A DNA stretch of 64,000 nt. Source: a virus. The stretch covers positions 1 through 64,000 of the IMG/VR virus record IMGVR_UViG_3300021963_003887. One strand, 5' to 3'. Shown piece by piece: positions 1-10,038 of this stretch. Below the pieces are notes generated by a model. The model saw only the letters and a program-made list of their open reading frames with translations, made no database searches and was not told the DNA's origin. A program made the translations under genes and the position numbers. The number at the start of each line of letters is the position of its first letter. Within the stretch, counting starts at the first letter, position 1.

Positions 1-994
1 AATAATTGCCGCCACTGTAAAAATCAGCAACTGTTAGGTCTTCAACAGTAGTTTCACCGTTTAATAAAAAACCGTCATTGTATTCTGTAGCGGTAGTGGG
101 CACGATACGCACAGAACGAATTCCTGTGCCTTTGACTGTTACACCCACAGGTACTTCTAATGGAAATTGTTCTTCGTATACACCTGGATAAAGATATATG
201 GTTGTTCCAGCAGGTGCTATGCTCAAAGCATATTTTAGAGTTCTTAGCGAATCATTAGGATGTTCGCCCTGGTGTGAGTCGTTGCCGTTAACTGCTGACA
301 CGTAAAGCATATTTCCAGGCAATGCTGAAATATTAACACCGTCAATAATTAAATTCTGAGAAGTAATTATATCAGCGTATAAATTTCTAGTCCAAACGTC
401 ATACCAACGTTTGCCGCCTGTAAGCGGATTTGATCCTATATTGTATACTTCGTTAGCATCAGGAATTAGATTACTGTTGATTTCTGCGTTGAAAGTAATA
501 GTATCAGTAGTAGCATCGCCTAAAACAATATTACCGTCTGCGGTAATCGCACCATCGACTTGTAGATCCCCAGCAACCTGTACTCCAGACTTGATATCTA
601 TTATACCAGTACCGCTAGGGCGTAATTCTAAATTAGCATTAGATTCATTAGTAGCTATGATATTATTAAAAATATCAATCGAATCTATGGAAAACTTACT
701 GGTTCTTAGAGCGGAACCTTCTGGCAGATTAAAAGTTAAATCACCATCGTAGGTTATGGTATTTGGTGAAAATAAGAAGTCTCCAATTTGTGCTGTAGAG
801 CCTGTGACTTCTAGATTTGTTGTGCGGGTCGTGCCGTTTACTTGAAGTTCGTGACTAGGAGTAGCAGTCTTTATGCCGATTCGCCTATTATTAACATCAA
901 GATAAAGTAGGTCGGTCTCAAAGGCCAGATCCACACCTTGGCGTAGAAGGTTAGCCTTTAAGAGCGGACCGCTAATTCGACCAAGCTGGCTCAT
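1..994 (-). CDS. Fibre-like virion protein with beta-helix domain (partial, C-terminus off window)
   Basis: Reading on the minus strand from ATG at 994-992 the frame stays open to the window edge (331 codons), so this is the N-terminal part of a longer gene. An AGGAG ribosome site lies just upstream. The protein begins MSQLGRISGPLLKANL, closely matching the start of the neighbouring 1,898-residue protein, and follows the same domain order. An N-terminal anchor is followed by one SNANLELRPSGTG repeat. Next comes a segment near residues 235-320 with the YVSxxNGND and TIYLYPGVYEE signatures of right-handed beta-helix domains. It is therefore a tandem paralogue of that gene. Role inferred: trimeric tail or head fibre. 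The receptor-binding end is not visible. Confidence 0.85.
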   Translation of the reverse strand, partial: MSQLGRISGPLLKANLLRQGVDLAFETDLLYLDVNNRRIGIKTATPSHELQVNGTTRTTNLEVTGSTAQIGDFLFSPNTITYDGDLTFNLPEGSALRTSKFSIDSIDIFNNIIATNESNANLELRPSGTGIIDIKSGVQVAGDLQVDGAITADGNIVLGDATTDTITFNAEINSNLIPDANEVYNIGSNPLTGGKRWYDVWTRNLYADIITSQNLIIDGVNISALPGNMLYVSAVNGNDSHQGEHPNDSLRTLKYALSIAPAGTTIYLYPGVYEEQFPLEVPVGVTVKGTGIRSVRIVPTTATEYNDGFLLNGETTVEDLTVADFYSGGNY

Positions 995-1063
995 TCGCTC
1001 TCCTTTTCACCCCGTGTTTCACGGTTAACCACCTTACATTGCGGGTTTACCACAGTTTAACCA

Positions 1064-1086
1064 TACAAGGATTGGTCGTCCTTGTA
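1064..1086 (-). other. Perfect 8-bp hairpin in mRNA leader
   Basis: TACAAGGA (1064-1071) pairs with TCCTTGTA (1079-1086) around a 7-nt loop. On the minus strand it lies downstream of the late promoter at 1095-1102 and no T-run follows it, so it looks like a leader hairpin rather than an intrinsic terminator. A second short hairpin, CCGTG/CACGG, lies at 1012-1024. Confidence 0.5.
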
Positions 1087-1094
1087 ATCAATAG

Positions 1095-1102
1095 TATTTA
1101 TC
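1095..1102 (-). promoter_or_regulatory. T4-type late promoter (GATAAATA)
   Basis: GATAAATA on the minus strand matches the T4 late -10 element recognised by gp55. It gives a leader of about 95 nt before the ATG at 994. It sits between the stop of the upstream gene and the start of the next, where a promoter is expected. Confidence 0.6.
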
Positions 1103-1113
1103 GTTTGGGTAGA

Positions 1114-4100
1114 TTAACCAAGTAGGATGGCGTAGATCTCATTTAGCTCTTGTATTTCTGCTAAAGTAGCGTTTGTTGATGTACCTGCTAGAGTAGAATA
1201 GGCGATTCCGTTGAAAACTTCAGGAGCACTAAGATCTGTATTGAATCGAATATCGCCAACTTCGGGCGTTAATGGTCGACTATCAGAATCGCCTGTGGGA
1301 ATAACCAATGCGGTTGTAGAGTTGAATTTAACATACCCAGAACCAGTGGTTTGTAATACCATATTTTCTGTAGGATCGGTGTTAGTTAAAGTTGTACCTG
1401 TAAAGAGTATATCACCCATTACTACTTCACCGGTACCGTCGGGTGTTAGATTGATATTACTATTGCTGGTACTAGAAATAGTGTTACCACTGAATAATAA
1501 CGATCCCGTTAACAGTGCTGTGAGATTAACAGTACTGCTAGTAATGCTCATCCTAGAAACATTGTTTACTCTAAAATCTAAAACATTAGTATCTAATGCT
1601 CTTACAGAAGTAGCACGATTTCTAGAAAAAATGCCTCCGTAAGTTATAGCACCGTTATTAGTCCACCCTTCAAATCTAGATACAGAAGTATTAAATCTTA
1701 ATTCTCCTGTTACGCCGGTTAATTTATTAAGACTAGTACCTGCCGGCAATTTAATAGCATCAGTTTTATCAAAATCTACTATTCTACCAGTAAACGGAAT
1801 TACATTTAGATTGGCATTAGTGTCTACAGTAGATATGATGTTGTTTAGAATACTGGTTTTTTCTAATATAACTCTACCAGTGCCTGAACCTAAAAGATGT
1901 AAATTACTGTTTGATAGTGTAGTCTCTATAAAATTATCTTTGATACGAATGTCGTCGTTAAACAATGTGTCTGTGAGTATAGTTGTGCCTGTAATGTTCC
2001 TAGTGAATATATCACCAGCAACTGACAAATTCTGGCTTAGTAACACAGAATCGTTTAACAAAATCTTAGCAGAGCCTTGAGCTCTAAGATCAATGTTGCT
2101 GTTTGATGTAGTGGTAGCAATTCTAAAATCAATAAAGTTATAATCTTCAAATAGAGCCTGACCGTTAGTTGTTAAGTCACCAGTTAGATTATATTCCCCT
2201 GCTAGATTATATGCTCCGGTGTGTTGTTTTGTTCCAGTTAATCCAAATATTCCATTAATAGCCGTAGCTGTAAAAGTAGAATTGCCAGTTAAGTTTAATT
2301 GGCCTGTGGTAATTTCTAGCGTAGGTTGTACAGTTACTCGTCCAGTACCGTGTGCGGCCAGCTCTAGATCTGTGTTTGACGTAATTGTTTCTATGTAATT
2401 GTTTTGAATTCTAATCTGATCGGTTTCGTAGACATCGCTAGTTACGTCATTGGGGAATGTTATATTCTGTACAGCTATGTAAGCGTCATTTACTGTAAGA
2501 TCATTTTCTATGACCACATTAGCATTTGGTACTACAATATTGCCTATCCCGCCCGACGCTATTAATTCTAAATCTGAATTTGAACTAGTAGTAGTAACAG
2601 TATTTCCAGATATAATCACATCGCCGTTAGTGAACTGATCTGCTATTAAATCTCCTGTAATATTCACGTTACCGGTCTGGATAATGTTTCCGGTTTGATT
2701 TAATTGCCCTGCTAATACTAGATTTGTTAGCTGAGTATTCAGTAATGTTGACGTTCCGGAAATAGTAAGATTGTTGTCAATTTCAAAATTATCAGTAATA
2801 TTAACTCGACCGGTGCCATTGGCACGTAATTCAAGATCGGCATTAGATACTGTGGTTGTAATAAAATTTTCTTGTACAAGAATATCGTCGACAAAAATCG
2901 ATAATCCTGTTGCCTGTGTCCTAACAGTTAGATCATCAGAAATTAGCTCGCCTTGTATTTCTAAATTGTTTTCAATTATTAGATCGTCATTGAATACAAC
3001 AAGTCTAGCCGGTTGTGCCAATATTTCGATATTTGTGTTAGAGGATAATTTATTTCCTTCTATTCTTAAATTTTGAAATTGAGCGTAACTCGATGCTGAT
3101 AAGAATCCCTGTATTGTAGTAGCTCCTGCGATATCAGCATCGCCTATTCTTACTAGATCGTTTGTATGTGTTACTGTAGCTGATATGTTTAAATCTAATA
3201 AGTCGCTGGATCCCGAAACTGAAAGATATGTATCAGCAATTAAATCAGTGTCTACTATGTTTAATAATCCAACAGGATCTAATACTAAATTAGTGTTTAA
3301 ATTATTAGATTCTATCACATTGCCTGTAATCGTAACACCGTTTAAAATCATAGCAGACGAAGTTACTTGATATGCTATAGATGCTAGATTAGTTGAAATT
3401 GTATTTTGTACTAATAAATTATTGTCTACAAGAACATTTTCTTGTAACAAAACTTTTCCCGATCCTGCCGCTTGTAATAATAAATTATTATTAGCTAACG
3501 TAGTTGATATTACATTACCTTGTATAGAAATATCTTCAAATTCTATGTAGTTAACACTTAAATTATTAGATATAGCAAGATCGCCAGTAATCGCAGCATT
3601 GCCAGATGCTGTGATATTGCTAGTGCTGTTTATAGAGTCGACTGTGATTGATTTTAAATTTGTTGTTCCGTTTACAGTTAAGGCTTGATCTATTAGTATA
3701 CTATCGGTTTTTACTTTTCCTGTACCATCGGCATTTACTATTAAATCTTGTGTGGGTGTTTCTATTACATTTCCGTATATTTTAACTCCCGCATCAAAAA
3801 TGTCCGAGGTTATCTGAGAGAGTTGTATATCAGACGAATTGATACTGTTGTATATTAAATTTTGATCTATTTGTACATCGTTAACAGGCACATAGATATT
3901 TCCAGTGCCGTTAGCACGTAATTCAAGATCCGAATTTGATTGTACTGTAGATATTACATTACTATCGACAGATATGTCACCAAAACTTAAACTAGGAACT
4001 GATAAGGCAAGATTGTTAGATAACTGATAATTCCCTGTTACTGTAGTATTTCCTATTAGGTTTTGATTGCCGGTCTGTGAAAAAATACCTAGGATATTTG

Positions 4101-6810
4101 TATCTTTGAGATTTAAAATATTAACAGCATCAAACCCTGTCTCTACTTGTAATGCGTCAAAAACAACTTTTCCTGTCCCAGCGGCATATAATTCTAAATC
4201 ACTGTTGCTAGATTTAGTATAAATTTTATTGTCGTCAAATACGATTTCGCCAAAGTCGGCTTTACCTAACCAAATAGAATTCCAAGTTAATACTGACGAA
4301 CCTAATGAAGAAACATTAGGATATTTAGGAATAATATCACTATCAACCTCGCTGGCAAATGTCACCGTATCTATGGCTCCGGCATTACCGATATTGATAG
4401 TACCGTCTATGCTGAGATTTCCTGTTAGATCTAGATTGCCTGCGACATTGCTAGTTTGTAGTGTCTGAGGTACGACCGCAGATTTGATATTTAGATCGCC
4501 AGTAGTTGTAGACAGTGTATTACCTTGGAATATTACGTCACCGGTTTCAATCTTTTCAGCGTTTAATATCGTTATGTCTGTTCCGTCGGAAAAAATAATT
4601 TCATTGATTCCGCTTACGCTTTGCCCTATCCCGTTGAAGGTAACTAGGCCAGTTTCTTGGTCTACAAAAAATGCTTCGCCTACTCGAAAGTTACCGTTGT
4701 GGTCGTCACTTTGCCAGTATATCCTAGCATTGTTTAGGGTAACTGTTTCATTAGCTTGTATAACTGTAGTAGGATCATTTGTGACATTGGTACCTGTGCC
4801 AATGTAGGCAAAGTTATGATTGATCAAATACATTAATACATCAGCACCGTCGCCCTCAGCACCAACAGTACCATAGACGTTGGCAGAGCCGATACTTCTG
4901 AGTTCTGCTCCGTAGAGCATTGTCGATCCGTCAGGACTTAGTCGACCCAAAGATCCGTTAGTTGCGTATAGTCCCTTTGAAGCAAAATATGTAAAAGAAT
5001 TTAACCATTCAACTCTGACACCGTTAGTCATGTATAGACCAACAGAATTAGGAACTATAAATGTCACGGAATGAAATAACATGCTGGCTGTTATTGACTG
5101 CGGCACTACAGCACCGCCGTCAACTAACGCACCTCTACCAGCCGGTGCTGCTGCTGATCCGCTAGGCGATGAAAAAATCGGAATACCGACACCTGCTACT
5201 AATGATGTAGTAACATAGATTCTCCACATGTTGGTGTTGATCGGATCTTCGATGATATAATCAACAATGTATATTGTACCTGCTACGTTAATTGACCATT
5301 CAGGTCCAACGACACTAGTAAAGAAAGGAGGTAGATTAGTTTTGTACCAGGCTACCCATTTTTCTCCGATTGAATTACCGGTTGTGTCCCAAATGTCATT
5401 AGTGACTATTTGTGTTGTTCCTACATCGGGGTAAAAACTAATTGGTTTGAGTTGGCCGGCTGGATTAAATGTTGTATCAACGGTCATTCTCCACTGCGTT
5501 GGGGATAACGGTTCTGTTTCGATTGATACAACTGTGTAATATAAAGGAGGATTAGGATACCTATCAATGACTGCGATTTGGCCCACTAAAGAATCTACAA
5601 GAGCTTGACTATAGAATGATTTATCTAAAGTTACACTATCGCTAGTTAAAGAAATTCCTGTAGGTGCCGGTCCGACTGTAATATTAGTAGGTGTTAATGT
5701 TCCAGCAACTTCCTGTGTTATAACAGTTATGTTCTGTACATATGGAGATCTTTCAGTAGCGTCGTATCCATCTGCAAATCTAAAACCATAACCTTCATCG
5801 GTTGTCTCGTTATAAAAGAAATCTCTTACTGTGAGATTTGAAACTGTTGATCCGGCATTGAGTAAGAAACAATCTTTGAACTCGCTGCTAGAATCTGGTT
5901 CAACAATAACTGTTCTAATGTCTGTACCGTTAACTGTCACGCCACTCGGTACTTCTAAAGGAAACGTTTCTTGATAAACACCGGGATAGATAGTTACAGT
6001 ATCGCCTGCTGTGGCAAAACTCAAAGCATGTTTAATAGTTCTAAATCCGCCAAGCTGATGAGTACCGTCATTCCATATACCACTGTCTTCACCTAATGTG
6101 CTAACGTAATAGGAATTTCCTGGTCTAAGGGCCACGTTAGGATTGATATTAGCTACAGAAGTGATATCTTCGGTGATTAAGAACTCGCCGTTAATTAACT
6201 CGGTATGTAGTTCGTTCCATTTTCTGTCTGATGAACCAATATTATATGTTTCGTTTAACGTAGGCATTAGGTCGCCTACTATTTCCGCTGTGAATGCTAA
6301 GGTGTCAAGAGCATTATTATCGCCAAATGTAATATTGCCCTTTAATGTTAACCCATCATTTCCTTCTATATTTCCCGCAATCACAGCATTTCCGTCAAAT
6401 AATACTTTACCTGTACCGTGAGGAGAAAGCTCTATATTTTCGTTGCTAATAACACCTTGGATATAGTTGTCGTTGAAAATTAGACTAGGAGTTTCTAAAA
6501 TATCAGCAAACAAAGTGCCTGTGGCATTTATAGTTACGTTGCCGGTATAACTGGTTATAGTTCCAGTATCTCCGTCGAGATAGAGATTAGTTAACTGTGC
6601 GTCATTATCGACTATTAATCCTACAGTAGATATGGTTCCATCAACTGTAAGTTCTCTAGGCATAGCATTGGTATTAATACCGAGCCTGCGTGAATTTACA
6701 TCGAGATAGAGATTGTTATCTCCAAACTGATTTTCAAAGACAAGGTCCACTCCCAACCGTTCAAGGTTGGCCTTAAGCATTGGACCGGAAATTCTACCTA
6801 GATCTGCCAA
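1114..6810 (-). CDS. Large repetitive fibre protein, 1,898 aa
   Basis: Probable structural fibre, paralogous to the partial gene beside it. The start codon is TTG (6810-6808), chosen because the N-terminus MADLGRISGPMLKANL aligns with the ATG-started paralogue and AAGGGG lies about 8 nt upstream. Residues about 235-560 form a pectate-lyase-like beta-helix region (YYVSTLGED, IYPGVYQETFPLEVP). Residues about 560-1750 are built from roughly ten copies of a unit centred on SNSDLELxAxGTGxV, spaced roughly 60-100 residues apart, with NLTxxG beta-rich spacers. No signal peptide or membrane segment is seen. It is preceded by a late promoter and followed by another promoter and the paralogue. Fold and family are inferred from repeats. 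The receptor or capsid location is unknown. Confidence 0.85.
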   Translation of the reverse strand: MADLGRISGPMLKANLERLGVDLVFENQFGDNNLYLDVNSRRLGINTNAMPRELTVDGTISTVGLIVDNDAQLTNLYLDGDTGTITSYTGNVTINATGTLFADILETPSLIFNDNYIQGVISNENIELSPHGTGKVLFDGNAVIAGNIEGNDGLTLKGNITFGDNNALDTLAFTAEIVGDLMPTLNETYNIGSSDRKWNELHTELINGEFLITEDITSVANINPNVALRPGNSYYVSTLGEDSGIWNDGTHQLGGFRTIKHALSFATAGDTVTIYPGVYQETFPLEVPSGVTVNGTDIRTVIVEPDSSSEFKDCFLLNAGSTVSNLTVRDFFYNETTDEGYGFRFADGYDATERSPYVQNITVITQEVAGTLTPTNITVGPAPTGISLTSDSVTLDKSFYSQALVDSLVGQIAVIDRYPNPPLYYTVVSIETEPLSPTQWRMTVDTTFNPAGQLKPISFYPDVGTTQIVTNDIWDTTGNSIGEKWVAWYKTNLPPFFTSVVGPEWSINVAGTIYIVDYIIEDPINTNMWRIYVTTSLVAGVGIPIFSSPSGSAAAPAGRGALVDGGAVVPQSITASMLFHSVTFIVPNSVGLYMTNGVRVEWLNSFTYFASKGLYATNGSLGRLSPDGSTMLYGAELRSIGSANVYGTVGAEGDGADVLMYLINHNFAYIGTGTNVTNDPTTVIQANETVTLNNARIYWQSDDHNGNFRVGEAFFVDQETGLVTFNGIGQSVSGINEIIFSDGTDITILNAEKIETGDVIFQGNTLSTTTGDLNIKSAVVPQTLQTSNVAGNLDLTGNLSIDGTINIGNAGAIDTVTFASEVDSDIIPKYPNVSSLGSSVLTWNSIWLGKADFGEIVFDDNKIYTKSSNSDLELYAAGTGKVVFDALQVETGFDAVNILNLKDTNILGIFSQTGNQNLIGNTTVTGNYQLSNNLALSVPSLSFGDISVDSNVISTVQSNSDLELRANGTGNIYVPVNDVQIDQNLIYNSINSSDIQLSQITSDIFDAGVKIYGNVIETPTQDLIVNADGTGKVKTDSILIDQALTVNGTTNLKSITVDSINSTSNITASGNAAITGDLAISNNLSVNYIEFEDISIQGNVISTTLANNNLLLQAAGSGKVLLQENVLVDNNLLVQNTISTNLASIAYQVTSSAMILNGVTITGNVIESNNLNTNLVLDPVGLLNIVDTDLIADTYLSVSGSSDLLDLNISATVTHTNDLVRIGDADIAGATTIQGFLSASSYAQFQNLRIEGNKLSSNTNIEILAQPARLVVFNDDLIIENNLEIQGELISDDLTVRTQATGLSIFVDDILVQENFITTTVSNADLELRANGTGRVNITDNFEIDNNLTISGTSTLLNTQLTNLVLAGQLNQTGNIIQTGNVNITGDLIADQFTNGDVIISGNTVTTTSSNSDLELIASGGIGNIVVPNANVVIENDLTVNDAYIAVQNITFPNDVTSDVYETDQIRIQNNYIETITSNTDLELAAHGTGRVTVQPTLEITTGQLNLTGNSTFTATAINGIFGLTGTKQHTGAYNLAGEYNLTGDLTTNGQALFEDYNFIDFRIATTTSNSNIDLRAQGSAKILLNDSVLLSQNLSVAGDIFTRNITGTTILTDTLFNDDIRIKDNFIETTLSNSNLHLLGSGTGRVILEKTSILNNIISTVDTNANLNVIPFTGRIVDFDKTDAIKLPAGTSLNKLTGVTGELRFNTSVSRFEGWTNNGAITYGGIFSRNRATSVRALDTNVLDFRVNNVSRMSITSSTVNLTALLTGSLLFSGNTISSTSNSNINLTPDGTGEVVMGDILFTGTTLTNTDPTENMVLQTTGSGYVKFNSTTALVIPTGDSDSRPLTPEVGDIRFNTDLSAPEVFNGIAYSTLAGTSTNATLAEIQELNEIYAILLG

Positions 6811-6828
6811 AATACGCCCCTTATTTGA

Positions 6829-6836
6829 TATTTATC
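6829..6836 (-). promoter_or_regulatory. T4-type late promoter (GATAAATA)
   Basis: GATAAATA on the minus strand, 18 nt upstream of the TTG start of the 1,898-residue protein. A start point about 6 nt downstream would leave a leader of about a dozen nucleotides that contains AAGGGG. Confidence 0.65.
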
Positions 6837-6851
6837 GGAGCGATTGGGTGA

Positions 6852-7700
6852 TTATTGATCGTACCCGAAATAAACAATAACTGGTTTTGTGTCAGGTACT
6901 GCTGAAAGAAATTTAATATGCCAACCTGGTTTAGCAATCTTTACATTGTATGTACTAGGCCCAGTTTCGCCTGTAACTGTAACAGTCGGAGTGCTAGCAC
7001 CGGTGTATCCAGTACCAGGATTTGTAATATTAATTTCTGTAATAGCACCAGTTCCGTCTGTAGTTCCTAGACCTGTAGCAGTTGTACCTGCGACATCCGG
7101 AGCACTAAAAACCACAGGAATAGTTGTGCTGTTCGGAGTTAATCCTGTACCGCCTGTGACTACTTCTACACCAACAACAATTCCGTCTGATTCTATTAGA
7201 TCAAAGTTTGTACCCGAAACTTGAAATACGTTTTCTACGATAACAATCATGTTATCTACATAATCTAAAGGGTCATGCCCTTGTTCTAGTCCCGGAACAT
7301 AATCTAAAGGATCTCCGCTGATAGGAAACCATTTGCTAATATCTTCATTAGGTTGTAAAACTGCGTCCCAGTTACCTACCCCAAGTTCTTCTTTACGAAC
7401 TCGAGCTGGTCCTGTCATTCTTAATGGATACCATTGACCTTCGTAGTACATTTCAAAACCCACAGGTCTGGTCGGGTCCCAATAAACAGCAGTATCAGCA
7501 ATCTCATGCCCGCTGTTAACATCTGTGTTATAGCGTATCATACCTTCTGTAGGATAATACGGTCTAAATATCTGTTCTCCAGTAGGCATTTTGATACCAC
7601 TTTTAGATTCAATATTAACTTGATTGGTAGGATATTGAATGATAAAAGTTTTATCATTTGGAGTATACTTAGAAAGATTTTGACTTTTAAGATATTTCAT
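6852..7700 (-). CDS. Virion structural protein with GxGY-type module, 282 aa
   Basis: Family not firmly recognised. The N-terminal 100 residues read like the fibre-associated IRYNTDxxxxEIADTAVYW and EMYYEGQWYPLR segments of phage virion proteins. Residues about 170-255 hold a VVTGGTGLTPN ... INITNPGTGYTG module that recurs in the 512-residue neighbour and in the giant baseplate-associated protein. The last residues end in an aromatic strand (VIVYFGYDQ). The ATG overlaps the stop of the upstream 123-residue gene by 4 nt, so the two are translationally coupled. Structural role is inferred from composition, repeats and location among fibre genes. Confidence 0.75.
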   Translation of the reverse strand: MKYLKSQNLSKYTPNDKTFIIQYPTNQVNIESKSGIKMPTGEQIFRPYYPTEGMIRYNTDVNSGHEIADTAVYWDPTRPVGFEMYYEGQWYPLRMTGPARVRKEELGVGNWDAVLQPNEDISKWFPISGDPLDYVPGLEQGHDPLDYVDNMIVIVENVFQVSGTNFDLIESDGIVVGVEVVTGGTGLTPNSTTIPVVFSAPDVAGTTATGLGTTDGTGAITEINITNPGTGYTGASTPTVTVTGETGPSTYNVKIAKPGWHIKFLSAVPDTKPVIVYFGYDQ

Positions 7701-8068
7701 ACAGGTAGTACACTCACTGTAGCAACAACTTTGCTGTTTTCAGAAGCACGGGCACGTATACTGTCACCAGCACCTAACACGACCCTTTCAGTATCAAAGA
7801 ATACTGTTTCCCCTGCAGGAATTCTTAAAGATTTAATAATAGCATTCACTAAAGGATCGGCGGCAGCTCCAGACTTTACAAGATACACATCGATATTAGT
7901 GTCTCCGCCAGCGGCACCGGTACTTAATGCTAGGGTTGAGTCATCCGGATCAGCAACGTTACAGAATATCATAGTTGTTACAGCACTTTGAGAATTTAAA
8001 TCTCCTGGAGTGCCCGGTGCTGTAAAAATTGTTTCAATGTCAACTGTTAATAATTTATTTTCTATCAT
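7697..8068 (-). CDS. Small virion-associated protein, 123 aa
   Basis: Not recognised by name. It is a compact, all-beta-looking protein with alternating hydrophobics and a C-terminal SIRARASENSKVVATVSVL strand pattern. That pattern is seen in small phage tail or decoration proteins with a jelly-roll-like fold (inference). AAGGAT lies 8 nt upstream of the ATG, and its stop overlaps the start of the 282-residue gene (4-nt overlap). Flanked on both sides by fibre-like genes, so a structural or accessory-fibre role is likely. Confidence 0.7.
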   Translation of the reverse strand: MIENKLLTVDIETIFTAPGTPGDLNSQSAVTTMIFCNVADPDDSTLALSTGAAGGDTNIDVYLVKSGAAADPLVNAIIKSLRIPAGETVFFDTERVVLGAGDSIRARASENSKVVATVSVLPV

Positions 8069-8077
8069 GTTCGATCC

Positions 8078-9616
8078 TTAAAAAAGCATACTCATAACGA
8101 GAGCTTTTTGTTTACTTATTAGTTCATTTTTAACAGGATATGTTAAAAGATTAGCAGGTGTGTTTTCTGCTACTGGGTTATTAGTTACCCACTGATCCCA
8201 ACTTAGACTTTGTTTTAGATTATTAAAATATAGTCCAGTGCCTCCAGGCGTTGGTCTTACTAATACATTGTCGTTGGGGTTTCCATATAATACTGTAGAT
8301 CCTGCTACATAATTTAAAGCTACTGTAGGTGTAGCCTGTGCTTCAAACTGTATACCTCTATTAATTTCAACTTTACCGCTGCCTAGGGTTGTAAGTTTAA
8401 AATTAGAATCGGTTACAGTATTAGCAATTTGATTGTCTTCAATTTCAAAATCTTGTATCTTAACTCTATTTTCGTAGAACGTCGAAGATAAAACACCGTC
8501 TACTACAACACGAACTTGGCTTTCTGTTAGTGATGGATTAGCACCGGCACTGAATGTAATTAACGGAACGTAATCGTACTCGCCGGGATCACTGACTGTG
8601 ATAGTAGATATGGATCTGTAGCTGGGCGAAAACACATCTAAGTCTACTGCGGCTACTGCCGAAGCAGTAAGTATTCCTGCTCCTAGATCAGTTCCTGGTT
8701 GAAAATTAACTGTGACTGATTCATAATCGTTACCTGAATTGATAATTTCAACTTCTTCTACACCCCATACTACATCAAACTTTGCTCCAAACCCTAAGCC
8801 GTTAGTGCTAGTTGATATGTTATAAATGGATGGTGGAATGTCAGCAAACAGTCCGCCATCAATGACGGTAAATGTTAATATTCCGCCGCTAACATCAACA
8901 GAATCGACACGAATTTTTCCATCTCTACGGGTCGATCCGCCTACTAATAATAATTCATCGTTAACTGAATAATTAGCACCTGGTACTGTTATCTGTGCTA
9001 ATTGAATAGACATTATAGAGATAGCACTAGCACCACCGTCAATGTCTTGAACTATTACATAAGTATCATCTCGTTTGATTTCGTTGTCTGGCTGTCTATT
9101 TAAAATAGCTACATCAACATATTTCTTATTAGGTACATCGTCGTCTTGTGTAACTTGATTTTCATAGTTAGTAGTTCCGGCAACAGAAATTACACCTAAT
9201 CCTGAACCAATAACAGTAAGATCGCCGTTGTCTATAAAAGGATTAGTTAAGATTCGTCTTACTTTTAGATTACTATCAGTGTACGATGATAAACCTCCAG
9301 CAACAGTTACGATCTCCCAAGTACCTGCTGCCTCATCGTACCAAAATGTTGGAAACGGGTTTCTAGTAGAATCGTCGCTGAATCCTCGATCAATCTGTAT
9401 ACCAGCATAACCTTCAGTAACACCATCACCTGTTTCGTTTTTGTTTAAGGTGATGATGTTATCTTCAATATCTAAATTCGTCACGTTTACAGTTACATAG
9501 TCGCCTTCAACTCGTAAATTTCCAGTGACCAAGACTTCATTGGTGTCAAGAGTTATCCTGCCATCAATCTGCGTTTTTATTTTATAATCGCAATTAGTCT
9601 GTAAAACCTGTGCCAT
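8078..9616 (-). CDS. Fibre or virion structural protein with mosaic repeat modules, 512 aa
   Basis: Probable structural protein made of modules found elsewhere in the window. Residues about 28-65 (GNLRVEGDYVTVNVTNLDIED) match a segment of the 688-residue fibre on the other strand (VSVDVSTLRVEDKNIELGK). Residues about 200-360 carry GxxY motifs (IINSGNDYESV, VSDPGEYDYVP). Residues about 395-420 hold one TDSNFKLTTLGSGKVEI unit, the same repeat as in the 1,898-residue fibre. ATG at 9616 with AGGAT upstream. Shared modules on opposite strands point to recombination among fibre genes. Confidence 0.78.
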   Translation of the reverse strand: MAQVLQTNCDYKIKTQIDGRITLDTNEVLVTGNLRVEGDYVTVNVTNLDIEDNIITLNKNETGDGVTEGYAGIQIDRGFSDDSTRNPFPTFWYDEAAGTWEIVTVAGGLSSYTDSNLKVRRILTNPFIDNGDLTVIGSGLGVISVAGTTNYENQVTQDDDVPNKKYVDVAILNRQPDNEIKRDDTYVIVQDIDGGASAISIMSIQLAQITVPGANYSVNDELLLVGGSTRRDGKIRVDSVDVSGGILTFTVIDGGLFADIPPSIYNISTSTNGLGFGAKFDVVWGVEEVEIINSGNDYESVTVNFQPGTDLGAGILTASAVAAVDLDVFSPSYRSISTITVSDPGEYDYVPLITFSAGANPSLTESQVRVVVDGVLSSTFYENRVKIQDFEIEDNQIANTVTDSNFKLTTLGSGKVEINRGIQFEAQATPTVALNYVAGSTVLYGNPNDNVLVRPTPGGTGLYFNNLKQSLSWDQWVTNNPVAENTPANLLTYPVKNELISKQKALVMSMLF

Positions 9617-9630
9617 GACGTAATCCTAGA

Positions 9631-10038
9631 TTAGATAGCGGTTAGTTGGATATAATCGCTAGTTGAATCGTTAACTAAAATCCAAGTATAACGGTTATTA
9701 CTAAAATCTGTAGCTACACGTTTTGTGATCTTAGCGATCGGAGTTGGGGCAGCAGCGTTACCACCGATGTATCCGTTTAATCTCATTTCGCCATTGCTAT
9801 CTGGAATAGCAGACTGTAGTACGCATGGACCAAGATTATCGCCGTCTTGATTCTTTAGCGTAAATGTTTTTGCTCCGCGTTGCTTATAGATATAAGCATA
9901 ATTTGTTGAAGCATTGTAAGTAGCATCAGTATAAGCTGTGCCGCCTGCATAGGCTTCAACTCTTACACCGGTGTTAGTAGTTGCTGGGGTACCGATGGCA
10001 TCTGTGCCAAGTACATCTTTTCTTAATGGACGTCCCAT
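9631..10038 (-). CDS. Small virion protein, 135 aa
   Basis: Starts MGRPLRKDVLGTDAIG with a strong AGGAG site 6 nt before the ATG. The sequence is Thr/Ala/Asn-rich in its first half (NTGVRVEAYAGGTAYTDATY), then a basic strand pair (YIYKQRGAKTFTLKN), then a C-terminal YTWILVNDSTSDYIQLTAI. No known domain recognised. It is the first gene behind a late promoter, which suggests abundant late expression. With its place right after the capsid block it could be a head decoration or fibre-base protein (inference only). Confidence 0.72.
   Translation of the reverse strand: MGRPLRKDVLGTDAIGTPATTNTGVRVEAYAGGTAYTDATYNASTNYAYIYKQRGAKTFTLKNQDGDNLGPCVLQSAIPDSNGEMRLNGYIGGNAAAPTPIAKITKRVATDFSNNRYTWILVNDSTSDYIQLTAI

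Noticed and set aside
411-752. Plus-strand reading frames opposite the left-arm fibre genes (e.g. 411-752, 1211-1642, 4484-4807)
   Set aside because: They lie antisense to strongly coding repetitive genes, lack ribosome sites and have no family features; they are by-products of codon use.
1012-1024. CCGTG-TTT-CACGG as a terminator
   Set aside because: The stem is only 5 bp and no T-run follows on the minus strand; it is closer to a leader hairpin.
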